From Clostridia bacterium (GTDB taxonomy: Bacteria; Bacillota_A; Clostridia; Oscillospirales; CAG-272), in NCBI GenBank assembly GCA_017452945.1, contig JAFTLD010000074.1, forward strand, positions 1-32,364: DNA of 32,364 nucleotides. Reading direction: 5' to 3'. The first letter of the stretch is position 1, and each line of letters starts with the position of its first letter. The notes beneath the pieces were generated by a model, which saw only the letters and a list, made by a program, of their open reading frames with translations, did not search any database and was not told the DNA's origin. Of the stretch, positions 6,772 through 15,881 are shown piece by piece. Position numbers and translations under genes: made by a program.

Positions 6772-9204
6772 TTATATTTTTTTAAGTCTTGCGTAGGTTG
6801 CCATCAGCTTTTTGGTGCCTACCTTGTCGAACATGACCTCGTAAAGCACGTCCGCGCCCATATTCTTGACCGAAAGAATCTCACCCTCGCCAAAGGTCAT
6901 GTGAGACACGCGGTCACCGGGAGCGAACACCTCGCGCTTGCCGCTCGGTGTGGGCGTGGGTTGCGGCTTACGCACGGTATAAGGGGTTGCCGCGTTGTTT
7001 GTCTGCCGTGCCGTGGCGGGCGCTTTATTCTGCTGCTCGGAATAATAGGTCTTGTAAACCGGCTGCTGGCTGTACGGGTTTCTGATCGGTTTTTCCTCAA
7101 ACTTCTCGATCAAGCCCGATGGGATCTCGGATACAAAGCGCGAGAGCGGATTGTAGGTGGTGCGGCCGTAAAGCAGGCGCGATTTGGTGTGGTAGATATA
7201 GATCTTCTGCTTTGCGCGCGTCAAGGCCACGTAGGCAAGTCTGCGCTCCTCTTCCATTTCGTCATTGCCCGCGGTAATGGTCTGCATGCCCGGGAACAAG
7301 CCGTCCTCCATACCGGGCAGGAATACGACGGGAAATTCCAAGCCCTTTGCGCTATGAATGGTCATCATGACCACCGCATCGGCACTCTCGTCGTATCTGT
7401 CCACGTCGGCAACCAGCGCGTTTTCTTCCAAGAATCCTGTCAGCGTTGGCTCCACGTCCTCTTCGGTACGGGACTCATATTCCACCATAGCGGATTTGAA
7501 TTCGTTTAAGTTATCAAGTCTGTCCTTTTCCTGCTCCCCACCGTCGATCAGCATCTGACGGTAGCCCGTACGGTCTGCAACCTGATCGAACAGCTCGCCA
7601 AGCGGCATGTGTCCGACAAGCACGGTCAGCTCGTTGATCACAGCGGTAAAGTTCATAAGAGCCACAGCCGAGCGCGAAAGCGCTGCATAACGGTTGGCCT
7701 GTTCCATGACCGCAAACATAGAGCATCCCTGCTCCTCGGCGATCATTTCCACCGCCTCCAGCGTGCGATCCCCGATCTTGCGCCTTGGCTCGTTGATGAT
7801 ACGCAAAAGGCGTTCGCGGTCGTTGTGGTTGACCAAAAGCTGCAGGTATGCGACAATGTCACGGATTTCCTTGCGATCCGAGAAGCGCACGCCGCCAAGA
7901 ATTCGATACGGCATAGCACTCTTGGCAAAGGCACGCTCTATACTGCTTGCCTGTGCGTTGGTGCGGTACAGCACTGCGAAATCACGGTAGTGATGCTCTC
8001 CCGAAGCCACGCTCTTATTGACCACCGAAATGATCTCTCTTGCTTCAAAATCCTGGGTTTCGAGCTGCTTTAAGTAGATCTTATCTCCTTTGTCGCCCGC
8101 TGTCCAAAGCGTCTTTCCCTTTCTGCCGCTGTTATGCGAAATCACCTCGTTGGCAGCGTCCAGAATGGTTTGGGTGGAACGGTAATTCTGTTCCAATCTG
8201 ATCACGCTTGCATCGGCATACACGCGGTCAAAATTCAGAATATTTTCAATGGTTGCACCGCGGAAACGGTAAATGCTCTGGTCGTCGTCGCCTACCACCA
8301 TAATGTTGCGGTAGCCGCCCGACAAGAGCGCACACAGCGCAAACTGCGCGGTGTTGGTATCCTGATACTCATCCACGCAAACGTACAAGAATCTGCGCTG
8401 GTAGGAAAGGCGCACGTCTTCGTGCTCGCGCAGCAGCGTAACGGTATTCATGATGATATCGTCAAAGTCCATGGCATTGGAGGCATGCAGCTGTGCCTGA
8501 TACTTCTTGTAGATCTTGGCGATACGCGACTGACGGAAATCATTGCCCGAAATCACCTCGAACATTTCGGGGGTTTGCAGTTTTTCTTTTGCTGCACTGA
8601 TGGCAGCGATCACGCTCTTGATCGGAAACTGCTTATCATCCACGTTGCAGGCCTTCATGGCGGAGCTGACTGCCTTTTTGGTATCATCCGCATCGTAAAT
8701 GGTGAATTCCTTTTCGTATCCCAGCCTCTCTCCGTAAATGCGCAAAATGCGCAGACAGATCGAGTGGAAGGTACCTGCCCAGATGTCCTTTGCAACGTCG
8801 GGATCATCAAAGGTGCGGCTCAGCCTTTCCTTCATTTCGTTGGCAGCCTTGTTGGTAAAGGTGAAGGTCAGGATCCTGTATGGCGGACAGGGATCCTCGG
8901 CAAGCTCATTGAGCACTTGCCCGATCTGCTCGACAGGCAGGCAGATCGCCCGCTCAAGCTCTTCTACGTACGCGGCATTGACACCGCCCGGCACGCGATC
9001 CGAAAGATACGCATTGCCAAAACGGATAATATGTGCAATTCTTTTGACCAGCACGGTGGTCTTGCCACTCCCCGCGCCTGCTAAGATAAGCAGCGGGCCG
9101 TTGACGGTATAGACCGCCTTTTTTTGCATGCCGTTCAGGCTTTGATAATACTTATCAAATAACGCCCGTTTGGCTTTCTGAAATCTATCGTAAATATCCT
9201 GCAT
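6772..9204 (-). CDS. pcrA: ATP-dependent DNA helicase PcrA (UvrD/Rep family)
   Basis: This 810-residue superfamily 1A helicase shows the full motif set. Motif I is AGAGSGKTT near residue 42; the Q/Ia region has TFTNKAANEMKERL; motif II is DEYQDTN; motif III is GDDDQSIYRFRGA; motif IV has EQNYRST; motif V is TIHSAKGLEFPVVFLPG; motif VI is LAYVALTRAKQ. After a Gln/Pro/Thr-rich linker (about 690-755) comes the small C-terminal domain of Gram-positive PcrA (GDRVSHMTFGEGEI). The enzyme unwinds DNA 3'-5' in excision repair, rolling-circle replication and removal of RecA or stalled polymerase. A ~30-residue insertion between motifs I and Ia is seen in some Clostridia. An AAAGGA site precedes the ATG. 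Confidence 0.97.
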   Translation of the reverse strand: MQDIYDRFQKAKRALFDKYYQSLNGMQKKAVYTVNGPLLILAGAGSGKTTVLVKRIAHIIRFGNAYLSDRVPGGVNAAYVEELERAICLPVEQIGQVLNELAEDPCPPYRILTFTFTNKAANEMKERLSRTFDDPDVAKDIWAGTFHSICLRILRIYGERLGYEKEFTIYDADDTKKAVSSAMKACNVDDKQFPIKSVIAAISAAKEKLQTPEMFEVISGNDFRQSRIAKIYKKYQAQLHASNAMDFDDIIMNTVTLLREHEDVRLSYQRRFLYVCVDEYQDTNTAQFALCALLSGGYRNIMVVGDDDQSIYRFRGATIENILNFDRVYADASVIRLEQNYRSTQTILDAANEVISHNSGRKGKTLWTAGDKGDKIYLKQLETQDFEAREIISVVNKSVASGEHHYRDFAVLYRTNAQASSIERAFAKSAMPYRILGGVRFSDRKEIRDIVAYLQLLVNHNDRERLLRIINEPRRKIGDRTLEAVEMIAEEQGCSMFAVMEQANRYAALSRSAVALMNFTAVINELTVLVGHMPLGELFDQVADRTGYRQMLIDGGEQEKDRLDNLNEFKSAMVEYESRTEEDVEPTLTGFLEENALVADVDRYDESADAVVMMTIHSAKGLEFPVVFLPGMEDGLFPGMQTITAGNDEMEEERRLAYVALTRAKQKIYIYHTKSRLLYGRTTYNPLSRFVSEIPSGLIEKFEEKPIRNPYSQQPVYKTYYSEQQNKAPATARQTNNAATPYTVRKPQPTPTPSGKREVFAPGDRVSHMTFGEGEILSVKNMGADVLYEVMFDKVGTKKLMATYARLKKI

Positions 9205-9225
9205 GATGTCCTTTCTCTATGTACA

Positions 9226-9257
9226 CGCGGTTGCCGCACGCTTGTGCGACAACCGCG
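9226..9257 (-). terminator. Strong hairpin between the Asn/Gln-rich gene and pcrA
   Basis: A 13-base inverted repeat (CGCGGTTGCCGCA with TGCGACAACCGCG, one imperfect pair, 6-base loop) lies 11 bases after the stop of the small gene and about 20 bases before the pcrA start. No T run follows on the minus strand, so it could be a weak terminator, an RNA processing or stability element, or a structured 5' leader for pcrA. Confidence 0.5.
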
Positions 9258-9268
9258 CATGATTCCGA

Positions 9269-9385
9269 TCAGTTGTTCTTCTGATTCTTGTTTTGACTCT
9301 GATTATTGTTCTGGTTCTGATTGTTGTTCTGATTCTGATTGTTATTCTGGTTCTGGTTCTTATTCTGGTTCTGTTCCTTCTGCAT
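9269..9385 (-). CDS. Small Asn/Gln-rich peptide, 38 residues
   Basis: A short gene reads from an ATG at 9385 to a TGA at 9271-9269. The product is almost entirely Asn and Gln with a few Lys, beginning MQKEQNQNKNQNQ and ending KNQKNN; it has one Ser, one Met and one Glu. AGGAG lies about 9 bases upstream of the ATG. No other frame or strand has a better gene. The composition predicts a disordered, hydrophilic peptide. Very small Asn/Gln-rich proteins occur in other Clostridia, sometimes thought to be linked to spores, but that link is my inference only. It lies between an unknown membrane protein gene and pcrA, with a strong hairpin directly downstream. Confidence 0.65.
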   Translation of the reverse strand: MQKEQNQNKNQNQNNNQNQNNNQNQNNNQSQNKNQKNN

Positions 9386-9457
9386 ACTGAAAATCTCCTG
9401 TATTTACATATTCACCCTTTTCGGGGTCAATTACAGTATGTACAGAGTTAGCACGTT

Positions 9458-10858
9458 TTATTCAGTCTGCCCGTCATGAACAACCGGACTGCTGAGCAGA
9501 TAGCGATTGTTGATCTGCTCCTGGATGTCGTTGTTCTTCTCGACAAACAGCACGCAAAGAATCGCACCCAGCACAAGATTGATCAACCACATGAGTGTTG
9601 CAAGCACGGTATACCATTCACCGCCCATGCCGCTGTGCGGCAGCAGCACGGTATAGGCCACGCTGCCAAGCGCGCAGATCACGGTCATGACAAGCACAGG
9701 AACAAGACCGCGGCTCAATTTCTTGTGCAAGGCTCCCAGCTTGCCGTAGGTTTGCATATCAACGTGTGCGACCGTATAGCCCGTATGCTCATGAATGATA
9801 TTTTTCATGCAATTCAGAACACCGGCCACAGTCAGAACAAACATGACTGCACTGATTATGCTGAACACGATCGAAACAACGTACGCATCCGCAGCGGATC
9901 CCGTACCCAAAGCGGCAGCGGCAGTATATTCCTCGATCTTGAAATATCGGTATTGCCAAACCGCTTCTGTCAGCGAAATAAACGCATACGCGCCACTGAC
10001 AAGAACGCTTGCCTTCCATGATGTCAGATATGGCCGCAAAACCATAATGCCCGCAATCAGGCAGCCCGCGCACAACACATCCGGCAACACGTTAACGCCT
10101 TCCATAGGAAGATCCAAAGACAACATCATGCCCAGCATCAAAAAGAATGAGCCAAGCTTATATCTCTTTGCTACGAACAGATCTTTGTTCGGATAGATAT
10201 CCTGCATATAACGTGTGTGCAAATACTCCACGTACGGCTTGTCCTTGTAAATGCCGATCAGGTATTTCAACACAAGGATCAGCCAGACCAGACCGATCAC
10301 CGCTCCGATCAGCACACCGGCAACGCGGAACAGCCAGACGTATCCGTACAGGCTTACCGTTCCCTCTACCCCGTCGGTCAGCACCGAGAACTCGGGCAAC
10401 ACGTTCAATACCGCCTTACATACCACAAAAAATGCGGTAAATGGTGCAACGGATCGATGCGCAAACACGCTTTTTCCGGTACCGCTGCGAGAGCCTGCAT
10501 AAATAAAGCCCTCGAAAAGCTGCTTATAGGCGGGCAGCAGCGTCATCAGCTCCAGCACACCGAACACGAAATTGCCAAGCAGCATGGTGGTGGGACGGTC
10601 GTGACTGTTGACCAAACCGAACAGGATCAGCACAAATACCATGCGTGCACCGCTCATCGCAATCATGCGCTGAAAGCATTTGGCACTCTCTTCAAAATGA
10701 TGATTCAGATAAGATAACGAGGAAAGCCCCAGGCAAAGCAGAATATATCCGAAAAAGTCGGGCAGCAGGTCAAAAACCACAATGTCGGGATTCCATAAAA
10801 AGACCATAGCCACGGCGATCAAGCCAATACCCATATGCTTTCTTGGTTGATTATGCAT
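9458..10858 (-). CDS. Hypothetical polytopic membrane protein
   Basis: This 466-residue protein has about ten hydrophobic segments. They include MGIGLIAVAMVFLW and the following DLLPDFFGYILLCLGLSSL near the N-terminus, and a final pair near residues 380-445 (VPVLVMTVICALGSVAYTVLL; YTVLATLMWLINLVLGAILCVLFV). The short C-terminal tail is soluble and polar. A GAGGAG site 9 bases upstream of the ATG at 10858 supports the start. It lies 27 bases after the next unknown membrane protein gene, which directly follows secA. The N-terminal LLPDFFGYILL region recurs in uncharacterised Clostridia membrane proteins. I cannot identify a transporter or enzyme motif, so function is unknown. Confidence 0.75.
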   Translation of the reverse strand: MHNQPRKHMGIGLIAVAMVFLWNPDIVVFDLLPDFFGYILLCLGLSSLSYLNHHFEESAKCFQRMIAMSGARMVFVLILFGLVNSHDRPTTMLLGNFVFGVLELMTLLPAYKQLFEGFIYAGSRSGTGKSVFAHRSVAPFTAFFVVCKAVLNVLPEFSVLTDGVEGTVSLYGYVWLFRVAGVLIGAVIGLVWLILVLKYLIGIYKDKPYVEYLHTRYMQDIYPNKDLFVAKRYKLGSFFLMLGMMLSLDLPMEGVNVLPDVLCAGCLIAGIMVLRPYLTSWKASVLVSGAYAFISLTEAVWQYRYFKIEEYTAAAALGTGSAADAYVVSIVFSIISAVMFVLTVAGVLNCMKNIIHEHTGYTVAHVDMQTYGKLGALHKKLSRGLVPVLVMTVICALGSVAYTVLLPHSGMGGEWYTVLATLMWLINLVLGAILCVLFVEKNNDIQEQINNRYLLSSPVVHDGQTE

Positions 10859-10885
10859 GCAAGTTCGCTCCTCTCTTTTGAATTT

Positions 10886-11587
10886 TTACTTATGTTTTTT
10901 CTTTTTGTTTTGCCGTTTTCGTTCCATGTAAGAAGTTTCCTTTTCTCTTGCACGGCGGTCACGCTCGTCCATTTTCTCACGGAACTCGTTGACAAAGGCA
11001 AATCGCGAGGGCTTTCGCTCCATGTCCTCGTCCCCTTCGGGGCAGATGTACATGTAGCAGGTAAAAATATTGATCATGTTATAGACCGACCAGACAAACT
11101 GCAGCAAAAACGCGATCAACGAGAACAGCTGCAGCTCCATAGAGGCAAGCTCTAAGATCAGCGCCACGACGTAGCAGGTGCTTTGAATGCTGACCAACCA
11201 CAAGCCCCAATCGGCTCTTTTGGCAATGGCGGGCAGCTCCAGCTCCGAGGCAAAGCCGCGCACCGTGCGCAAAAGCGAAAAATGAAAGCACAAAATCAGC
11301 ACGCTTTCGACCATGCTGACCACGGCCGTAACAGTTTGGTTGATAAACGGCAGCTCCACGGCAGCCATGCCGAGGCTTGGCAACAGTGAGAGCACGCTGT
11401 TTACCACATGGTAAAGGCAACAAATACCAAGCGGGATCAACCACCAAACGGCTTTCATAAATTGCGGTCTGTAATCCTTCAGCTTAAGCAGCGCCCACGC
11501 CACCGCTGCGTACCCTATGATATGCAGATACGACAGCGGCACGAAGAACGCAAGAAAATACGCCAAAAACAGAATTCCAAATCCCAT
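10886..11587 (-). CDS. Hypothetical membrane protein, downstream of secA
   Basis: This 233-residue protein has about six predicted membrane segments in residues 1-190. They are followed by a highly charged cytoplasmic tail (about 195-233) rich in Arg, Lys and Glu that ends in KKKKHK. The AAGGA ribosome binding site overlaps the secA stop codon and the ATG lies 9 bases past it, so expression is tightly linked to secA. The basic tail could contact RNA, ribosomes or acidic lipid head groups, but that is speculation. No family is recognised, and it lacks the features of SecY, SecE, SecG or YajC. Confidence 0.75.
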   Translation of the reverse strand: MGFGILFLAYFLAFFVPLSYLHIIGYAAVAWALLKLKDYRPQFMKAVWWLIPLGICCLYHVVNSVLSLLPSLGMAAVELPFINQTVTAVVSMVESVLILCFHFSLLRTVRGFASELELPAIAKRADWGLWLVSIQSTCYVVALILELASMELQLFSLIAFLLQFVWSVYNMINIFTCYMYICPEGDEDMERKPSRFAFVNEFREKMDERDRRAREKETSYMERKRQNKKKKHK

Positions 11588-11596
11588 ATCTATTCC

Positions 11597-14344
11597 TTAT
11601 TTACCTTCGCCGCAGCAATTCTTATATTTCTTGCCCGAACCGCAGGGACAGGGGTCGTTTCTGCCGATCTTGGGAGCTTCGCGGCGCACGACGGTCACCT
11701 TTTTGACAGTCTTTTTATTCTGCCCCTCAAAGCCGTCCTGCAAGGGGGTAGCAACCTGTACGCGCTGAACCTCCTCGCGCGGCTTGGGTACGATGGACAG
11801 CAGCATACGAACGGTCTTTTCACGGATATCGTTGACCATTGCGTCAAATGCGTCACCGCCCACGATACGGTATTCGGTGATGGGATCTCTTTGTGCATAA
11901 GCCTGCAGGCCGATGCTACCCTTGAGATCGTCCATAGCGTCGATGTGATCCATCCACGCGGTATCCACGTTACGCAGCAGCACTGCACGCTCGACCTCGC
12001 GGAAGGTCTGCTCCCCGAACAGCTCTTCCTTTTCGTTGTACTTGGCCTCTGCCTTGTCCATTAGGTACTCTTCCAGATCCTTCTTTTTCAGCTTGGAGAG
12101 TGCCTTTTCGTCATATCTGAAATCGTTCTCGTCGCACAGATATCCCATATAAGCAGCACGCAGACCGTCCAGATTCCATGTCTCGGGTCCCTCTTCGCCC
12201 GTATAAATCGCTACGTTATCCTTGATCGATTCACCGATCATATGCAGGATGCGGTTGGAGATATCGTTACCCTCCAGCACCTCTTGTCTTTGCGAATAAA
12301 TGATATTTCTCTGCTGATTCATGACGTCGTCAAAGCTCAGCACGTACTTTCTGCGCTTGAAGTTCTGATCCTCGATCCTTTGCTGAGCGGTTTGAATACT
12401 GCCCGACAGAATCTTGGCATCAATGGGGGTATCATCGGTCATACCGATACGGTCGACCATACCGGTAATTCTATCCGAGCCAAACAGACGCATCAGATCG
12501 TCTTCAAGAGAGAGGAAGAAACGGGATTCACCCGGGTCACCCTGTCTGCCCGAACGGCCGCGCAGCTGGTTGTCGATACGGCGGCTTTCGTGTCTTTCCG
12601 TACCGACGATGAACAAGCCGCCCGCTTCCTTGACCATTTGCGCCTCGGGGGCGATCTGCTGTTTGAACTGCTCGTAAAGCTCGCTGTACTGCGCTCTGAC
12701 ACCAAGGATCGCGGGATCGTCGGTCAGCGACGTACCGTTTGCCTGTGCGATCAGCGCTTCATCCACGCCCTGCGCACGCAGCTCTGCTTTGGCCATAAAC
12801 TCGGGGTTACCGCCAAGCATGATGTCGGTACCACGGCCTGCCATGTTGGTGGAAATGGTGACCGCACCGTATTTACCTGCCTGCGCAACGATCTCGGCTT
12901 CCTTGTCGTGATACTTTGCGTTGAGCACGTGATGCGGGATCTTCTCTTTCTTGAGTCTTGCAGACAGAAGCTCGGACTTTTCAACCGAAACGGTACCCAC
13001 AAGCACGGGCTGTCCCTTCTCGTGGCATTCCTTGATCTGCTCAATGATGGCTCTGTATTTACCCTCTACGTTCTTGTATACCACGTCGCTGTGATCCACT
13101 CTGATCATGGGCATATTGGTGGGGATCTCCACAACGTCCAAAGCGTAGATCTCTCTGAATTCCTCTTCCTCGGTCAAGGCCGTACCCGTCATGCCCGAGA
13201 GCTTGCCGTACATACGGAAATAGTTCTGGAAGGTGATGGTTGCAAGCGTCTTGTTTTCCTTTTCGATCACCACGCCTTCCTTTGCCTCGATTGCCTGGTG
13301 CAGACCGTCCGAGTAACGGCGTCCGTACATCAAACGGCCGGTAAAGGTGTCAACGATGATAACGCCCTTATCGTTGACGATATAGTCCTGATCGCGGTGC
13401 ATGCAGCCATGCGCACGGATGGCTTGATTGACGTGGTGCGCCACGGTGGTGTTTTCCTGATCGGAATAGTTGGCAAGGCCAAAGAATCTCTCTGCCTTTT
13501 TAGCACCTCTGGGTGTCAGAATGGCGTTGTTGGCCTTTTCGTCCACGATATAGTCGGCCTCGATATCGTCATGCTGCTCCTTGCTGTCCAACTCCTTGAC
13601 CACGTGCTTGGTCAGCGTTTTGACAAAAGCATTGGCCTTTTCGTACATGTCGGTAGGCTTGTCGCCCGCGCCCGAAATGATCAGAGGGGTACGCGCTTCG
13701 TCGATCAGGATCGAGTCCACCTCGTCCACGATCGCAAATGCGTGGCCGCGCTGTACCATGTTTTCTTTATAGACCACCATGTTATCGCGCAGGTAGTCAA
13801 AGCCGTATTCGTTATTGGTGCCGTAAGTGATATCTGCCGCATATGCCTCTTTCTTCTGACGGTTGGAAATGCCGTGTACGACAAGGCCTGTGCTAAGTCC
13901 CATAAAGCCGTAAACGCGGCTCATTTCCTCGCAGCCGTAGCGTGCCAGATAGTCGTTGACCGTAACGATATGCACGCCCTTGCCTGAAAGCGCATTCAGA
14001 TATGCGGGCATGGTTGCAACCAGCGTTTTACCCTCACCCGTTTTCATCTCGGCAATTCGCCCCTGATGCAGCACGATACCGCCAAGCAGCTGTACGTAGA
14101 AGGGACGCTTACCAAGCACTCTGTCATCTGCCTCGCGAATGGCTGCAAACGCATCTGGCAGAATATCGTCCAGCGTCTCGCCCTTGGCAAGCCTGTCCTT
14201 TAAGATCGCGGTCGTGCCCCTGAGCTCCTCGTCACTCATTGCCGCATACTTAGGTGCCAATCCTTCGATGATATCCGCAGTTTTCCTGATAGCCTTGAGC
14301 TGTCGGTCACTGTAAGTGCCGAAAATTTTAGTAAAAAGACTCAT
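11597..14344 (-). CDS. secA: Preprotein translocase ATPase SecA
   Basis: This 915-residue motor protein pushes unfolded secretory proteins through the SecYEG channel. Walker A is visible as MKTGEGKT at residues 100-107 and Walker B as DEVD at 207-210, followed by ARTPLIISG. The second nucleotide-binding fold contains [10 protein letters not shown] and [13 protein letters not shown], and the C-terminal SEC-C zinc motif has Cys899, Cys901, Cys910 and Cys911. The start is set at ATG 14344 because GGAGGAATATAC lies directly upstream; the frame could extend 8 codons further without such a site. At 915 residues it is somewhat longer than Bacillus SecA, in line with many Clostridia. The two downstream membrane-protein genes probably share its transcript. 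Confidence 0.98.
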   Translation of the reverse strand: MSLFTKIFGTYSDRQLKAIRKTADIIEGLAPKYAAMSDEELRGTTAILKDRLAKGETLDDILPDAFAAIREADDRVLGKRPFYVQLLGGIVLHQGRIAEMKTGEGKTLVATMPAYLNALSGKGVHIVTVNDYLARYGCEEMSRVYGFMGLSTGLVVHGISNRQKKEAYAADITYGTNNEYGFDYLRDNMVVYKENMVQRGHAFAIVDEVDSILIDEARTPLIISGAGDKPTDMYEKANAFVKTLTKHVVKELDSKEQHDDIEADYIVDEKANNAILTPRGAKKAERFFGLANYSDQENTTVAHHVNQAIRAHGCMHRDQDYIVNDKGVIIVDTFTGRLMYGRRYSDGLHQAIEAKEGVVIEKENKTLATITFQNYFRMYGKLSGMTGTALTEEEEFREIYALDVVEIPTNMPMIRVDHSDVVYKNVEGKYRAIIEQIKECHEKGQPVLVGTVSVEKSELLSARLKKEKIPHHVLNAKYHDKEAEIVAQAGKYGAVTISTNMAGRGTDIMLGGNPEFMAKAELRAQGVDEALIAQANGTSLTDDPAILGVRAQYSELYEQFKQQIAPEAQMVKEAGGLFIVGTERHESRRIDNQLRGRSGRQGDPGESRFFLSLEDDLMRLFGSDRITGMVDRIGMTDDTPIDAKILSGSIQTAQQRIEDQNFKRRKYVLSFDDVMNQQRNIIYSQRQEVLEGNDISNRILHMIGESIKDNVAIYTGEEGPETWNLDGLRAAYMGYLCDENDFRYDEKALSKLKKKDLEEYLMDKAEAKYNEKEELFGEQTFREVERAVLLRNVDTAWMDHIDAMDDLKGSIGLQAYAQRDPITEYRIVGGDAFDAMVNDIREKTVRMLLSIVPKPREEVQRVQVATPLQDGFEGQNKKTVKKVTVVRREAPKIGRNDPCPCGSGKKYKNCCGEGK

Positions 14345-14445
14345 GTATATTCCTCCGAATGAACACAATATCGCATTATATATCCCATATTATATACCAT
14401 AAAATACTGCAATACATAAAATATTTGTAAATTTTCGGAGAATAC

Positions 14446-14474
14446 TTGAAAAGGTGCGCTCAAAACGCTATAAT
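14446..14474 (+). promoter_or_regulatory. Sigma-A promoter for the trmL transcript
   Basis: TTGAAA (14446-14451) and a perfect TATAAT (14469-14474) are 17 bases apart. The trmL ATG lies 28 bases downstream of the -10 box. The promoter sits in the AT-rich divergent region shared with secA, where minus-strand TATAAT-like sequences near 14370-14395 probably serve secA. Confidence 0.85.
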
Positions 14475-14502
14475 AAAAGCAATACATGAAAGGACTTTTT
14501 CC

Positions 14503-15003
14503 ATGAAGCACATACATATCGTTCTCCACCAGCCCGAGATCCCGCAAAACACGGGCAACATCGCGCGTACCTGTGCGGCCACCGGTGCGTCATTGCACCT
14601 CATCCGCCCCATGGGCTTTACCGTGACAGACAAGCACTTAAAGCGCGCGGGGCTTGATTACTGGGACAAGCTGGATATCACTTACTACGATGGGCTTGAG
14701 GATTTTTACGCCAAACACGAGGGTGCAAAGATCTATTATTTTTCCACCAAGGCAAAATATAATTACGCCGAGGTTACCTACCCCGACGAGGTTTATCTGA
14801 TGTTCGGTAAGGAAACCAAGGGGTTGCCCGAGGAGCTGCTTGCCACCCACCCCGACGATTGCGTGCGCATTCCCATGCGCCCCACGCTTCGCTCGCTCAA
14901 TCTTTCCAATTCGGTGGCGATTGCGGTCTATGAGGTGTTGCGACAAGATCATTTTGAGCAGCTGCAGACCGAGGGTGAGTTGACACAGTACAGCTGGGAT
15001 TAA
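14503..15003 (+). CDS. trmL: tRNA (cytidine/uridine-34 2'-O)-methyltransferase TrmL
   Basis: This 166-residue SPOUT-class methyltransferase methylates the ribose of the wobble base in certain leucine tRNAs using S-adenosylmethionine. The family motifs are clear: PEIPQNTGNIART near the N-terminus (residues 9-21), MFGKETKGLPEELL in the middle, and IPMRPTLRSLNLSNSVAIAVYE near the C-terminus, which forms the SAM-binding trefoil knot. The start is placed at ATG 14503 behind AAAGGA and downstream of the promoter at 14446-14474. The earlier in-frame ATG at 14446 lies inside the promoter and is unlikely. The length matches the family (about 155-165). The metallophosphoesterase gene follows after 12 bases. 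Confidence 0.95.
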   Translation: MKHIHIVLHQPEIPQNTGNIARTCAATGASLHLIRPMGFTVTDKHLKRAGLDYWDKLDITYYDGLEDFYAKHEGAKIYYFSTKAKYNYAEVTYPDEVYLMFGKETKGLPEELLATHPDDCVRIPMRPTLRSLNLSNSVAIAVYEVLRQDHFEQLQTEGELTQYSWD

Positions 15004-15015
15004 AAGGAGCACAAT

Positions 15016-15852
15016 ATGCAACCCATTCACACAAGAATTGAAATAGGACTTCCCGCCCCTATTTGCGTGCTGCACGCATCCGACACACACCTGACGCATG
15101 CCGACGCACGTGACGGACAGCGCAAGGTCGAGCTTGCCAAAAATCGTTTGCCCGGTTTTCCCGACGCGGATCAAAGGCTTGCAGAGCTTGGCCGCCTTTC
15201 GCATGAGCTGGGACTGCCCATCATGCACACGGGAGATCTGATCGATTTTGTTTCTCTTGCAAATTTAGAGGCTGCCAAGGCGTTTGCCGACAGCCACGAT
15301 ATCTTTATGGCTACGGGAAACCACGAGTTTTCGCTCTACGTAGGTGAAGCTTGGGAGGATGCCGACTACCGCAACCAAAGTCTTGCCGCTGTGCAGGCCT
15401 GCTATAAAAACGACATCCGCATGTCCTCGCGTATGCTCCGAAACGGTGACGCGGCTATCAATTTCATAGCACTTGACAACGGGTACTATTATTTTGAGCC
15501 AGAGCAGCTGGATTTTCTGAAGGCGCAGGTCGCGCTTGGTCTTCCCGTTGTACTGATGATCCACACGCCGCTTTACGATCGCGCGCTTTACGATGCAGCC
15601 AGAGCACGCACGGGCAGTTGCGCTTATCTTGCGGGTGTACCGGATGAGCTGATCGCGGATTACGATCCCTACCGCTACCGCCAGCAAAAGACCGACGCAA
15701 CCACGGCCGAGTTTTTGGAGTACGTGGCGGGAGAGCCGGCGATCAAATGCATCCTCGCAGGACATTTGCACGTGGATTTTGACGGCACGTATGTCGGTCG
15801 TCCGCAGCTGATCAGCGGCGGGAGCGTGGCCCGCGTGGTGGAATTTTATTGA
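15016..15852 (+). CDS. Calcineurin-like metallophosphoesterase
   Basis: This 278-residue protein has the conserved blocks of the metallophosphoesterase superfamily. These are D-x-H (SDTHLT, residues 23-25), GD (TGDLID), GNHE (ATGNHEFS), a later His in MIHTPLYD, and GHxH (LAGHLHVDFDG). Together these residues bind a two-metal centre that hydrolyses phosphate esters. There is no signal peptide or membrane segment, so it is likely cytoplasmic. The substrate may be nucleotide, nucleic acid or protein and cannot be told from the sequence. AAGGAG precedes the ATG, 12 bases after trmL, which suggests an operon with trmL; the next gene starts 29 bases later. Confidence 0.9.
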   Translation: MQPIHTRIEIGLPAPICVLHASDTHLTHADARDGQRKVELAKNRLPGFPDADQRLAELGRLSHELGLPIMHTGDLIDFVSLANLEAAKAFADSHDIFMATGNHEFSLYVGEAWEDADYRNQSLAAVQACYKNDIRMSSRMLRNGDAAINFIALDNGYYYFEPEQLDFLKAQVALGLPVVLMIHTPLYDRALYDAARARTGSCAYLAGVPDELIADYDPYRYRQQKTDATTAEFLEYVAGEPAIKCILAGHLHVDFDGTYVGRPQLISGGSVARVVEFY

Positions 15853-15881
15853 GTCAAAAGGATATATATACGGAGGCAGTT

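Noticed and set aside
12242..13987. 581-residue plus-strand open frame opposite secA
   Set aside because: Frame shadow of secA caused by codon bias. The product has no recognisable domain and the start lacks a ribosome binding site.
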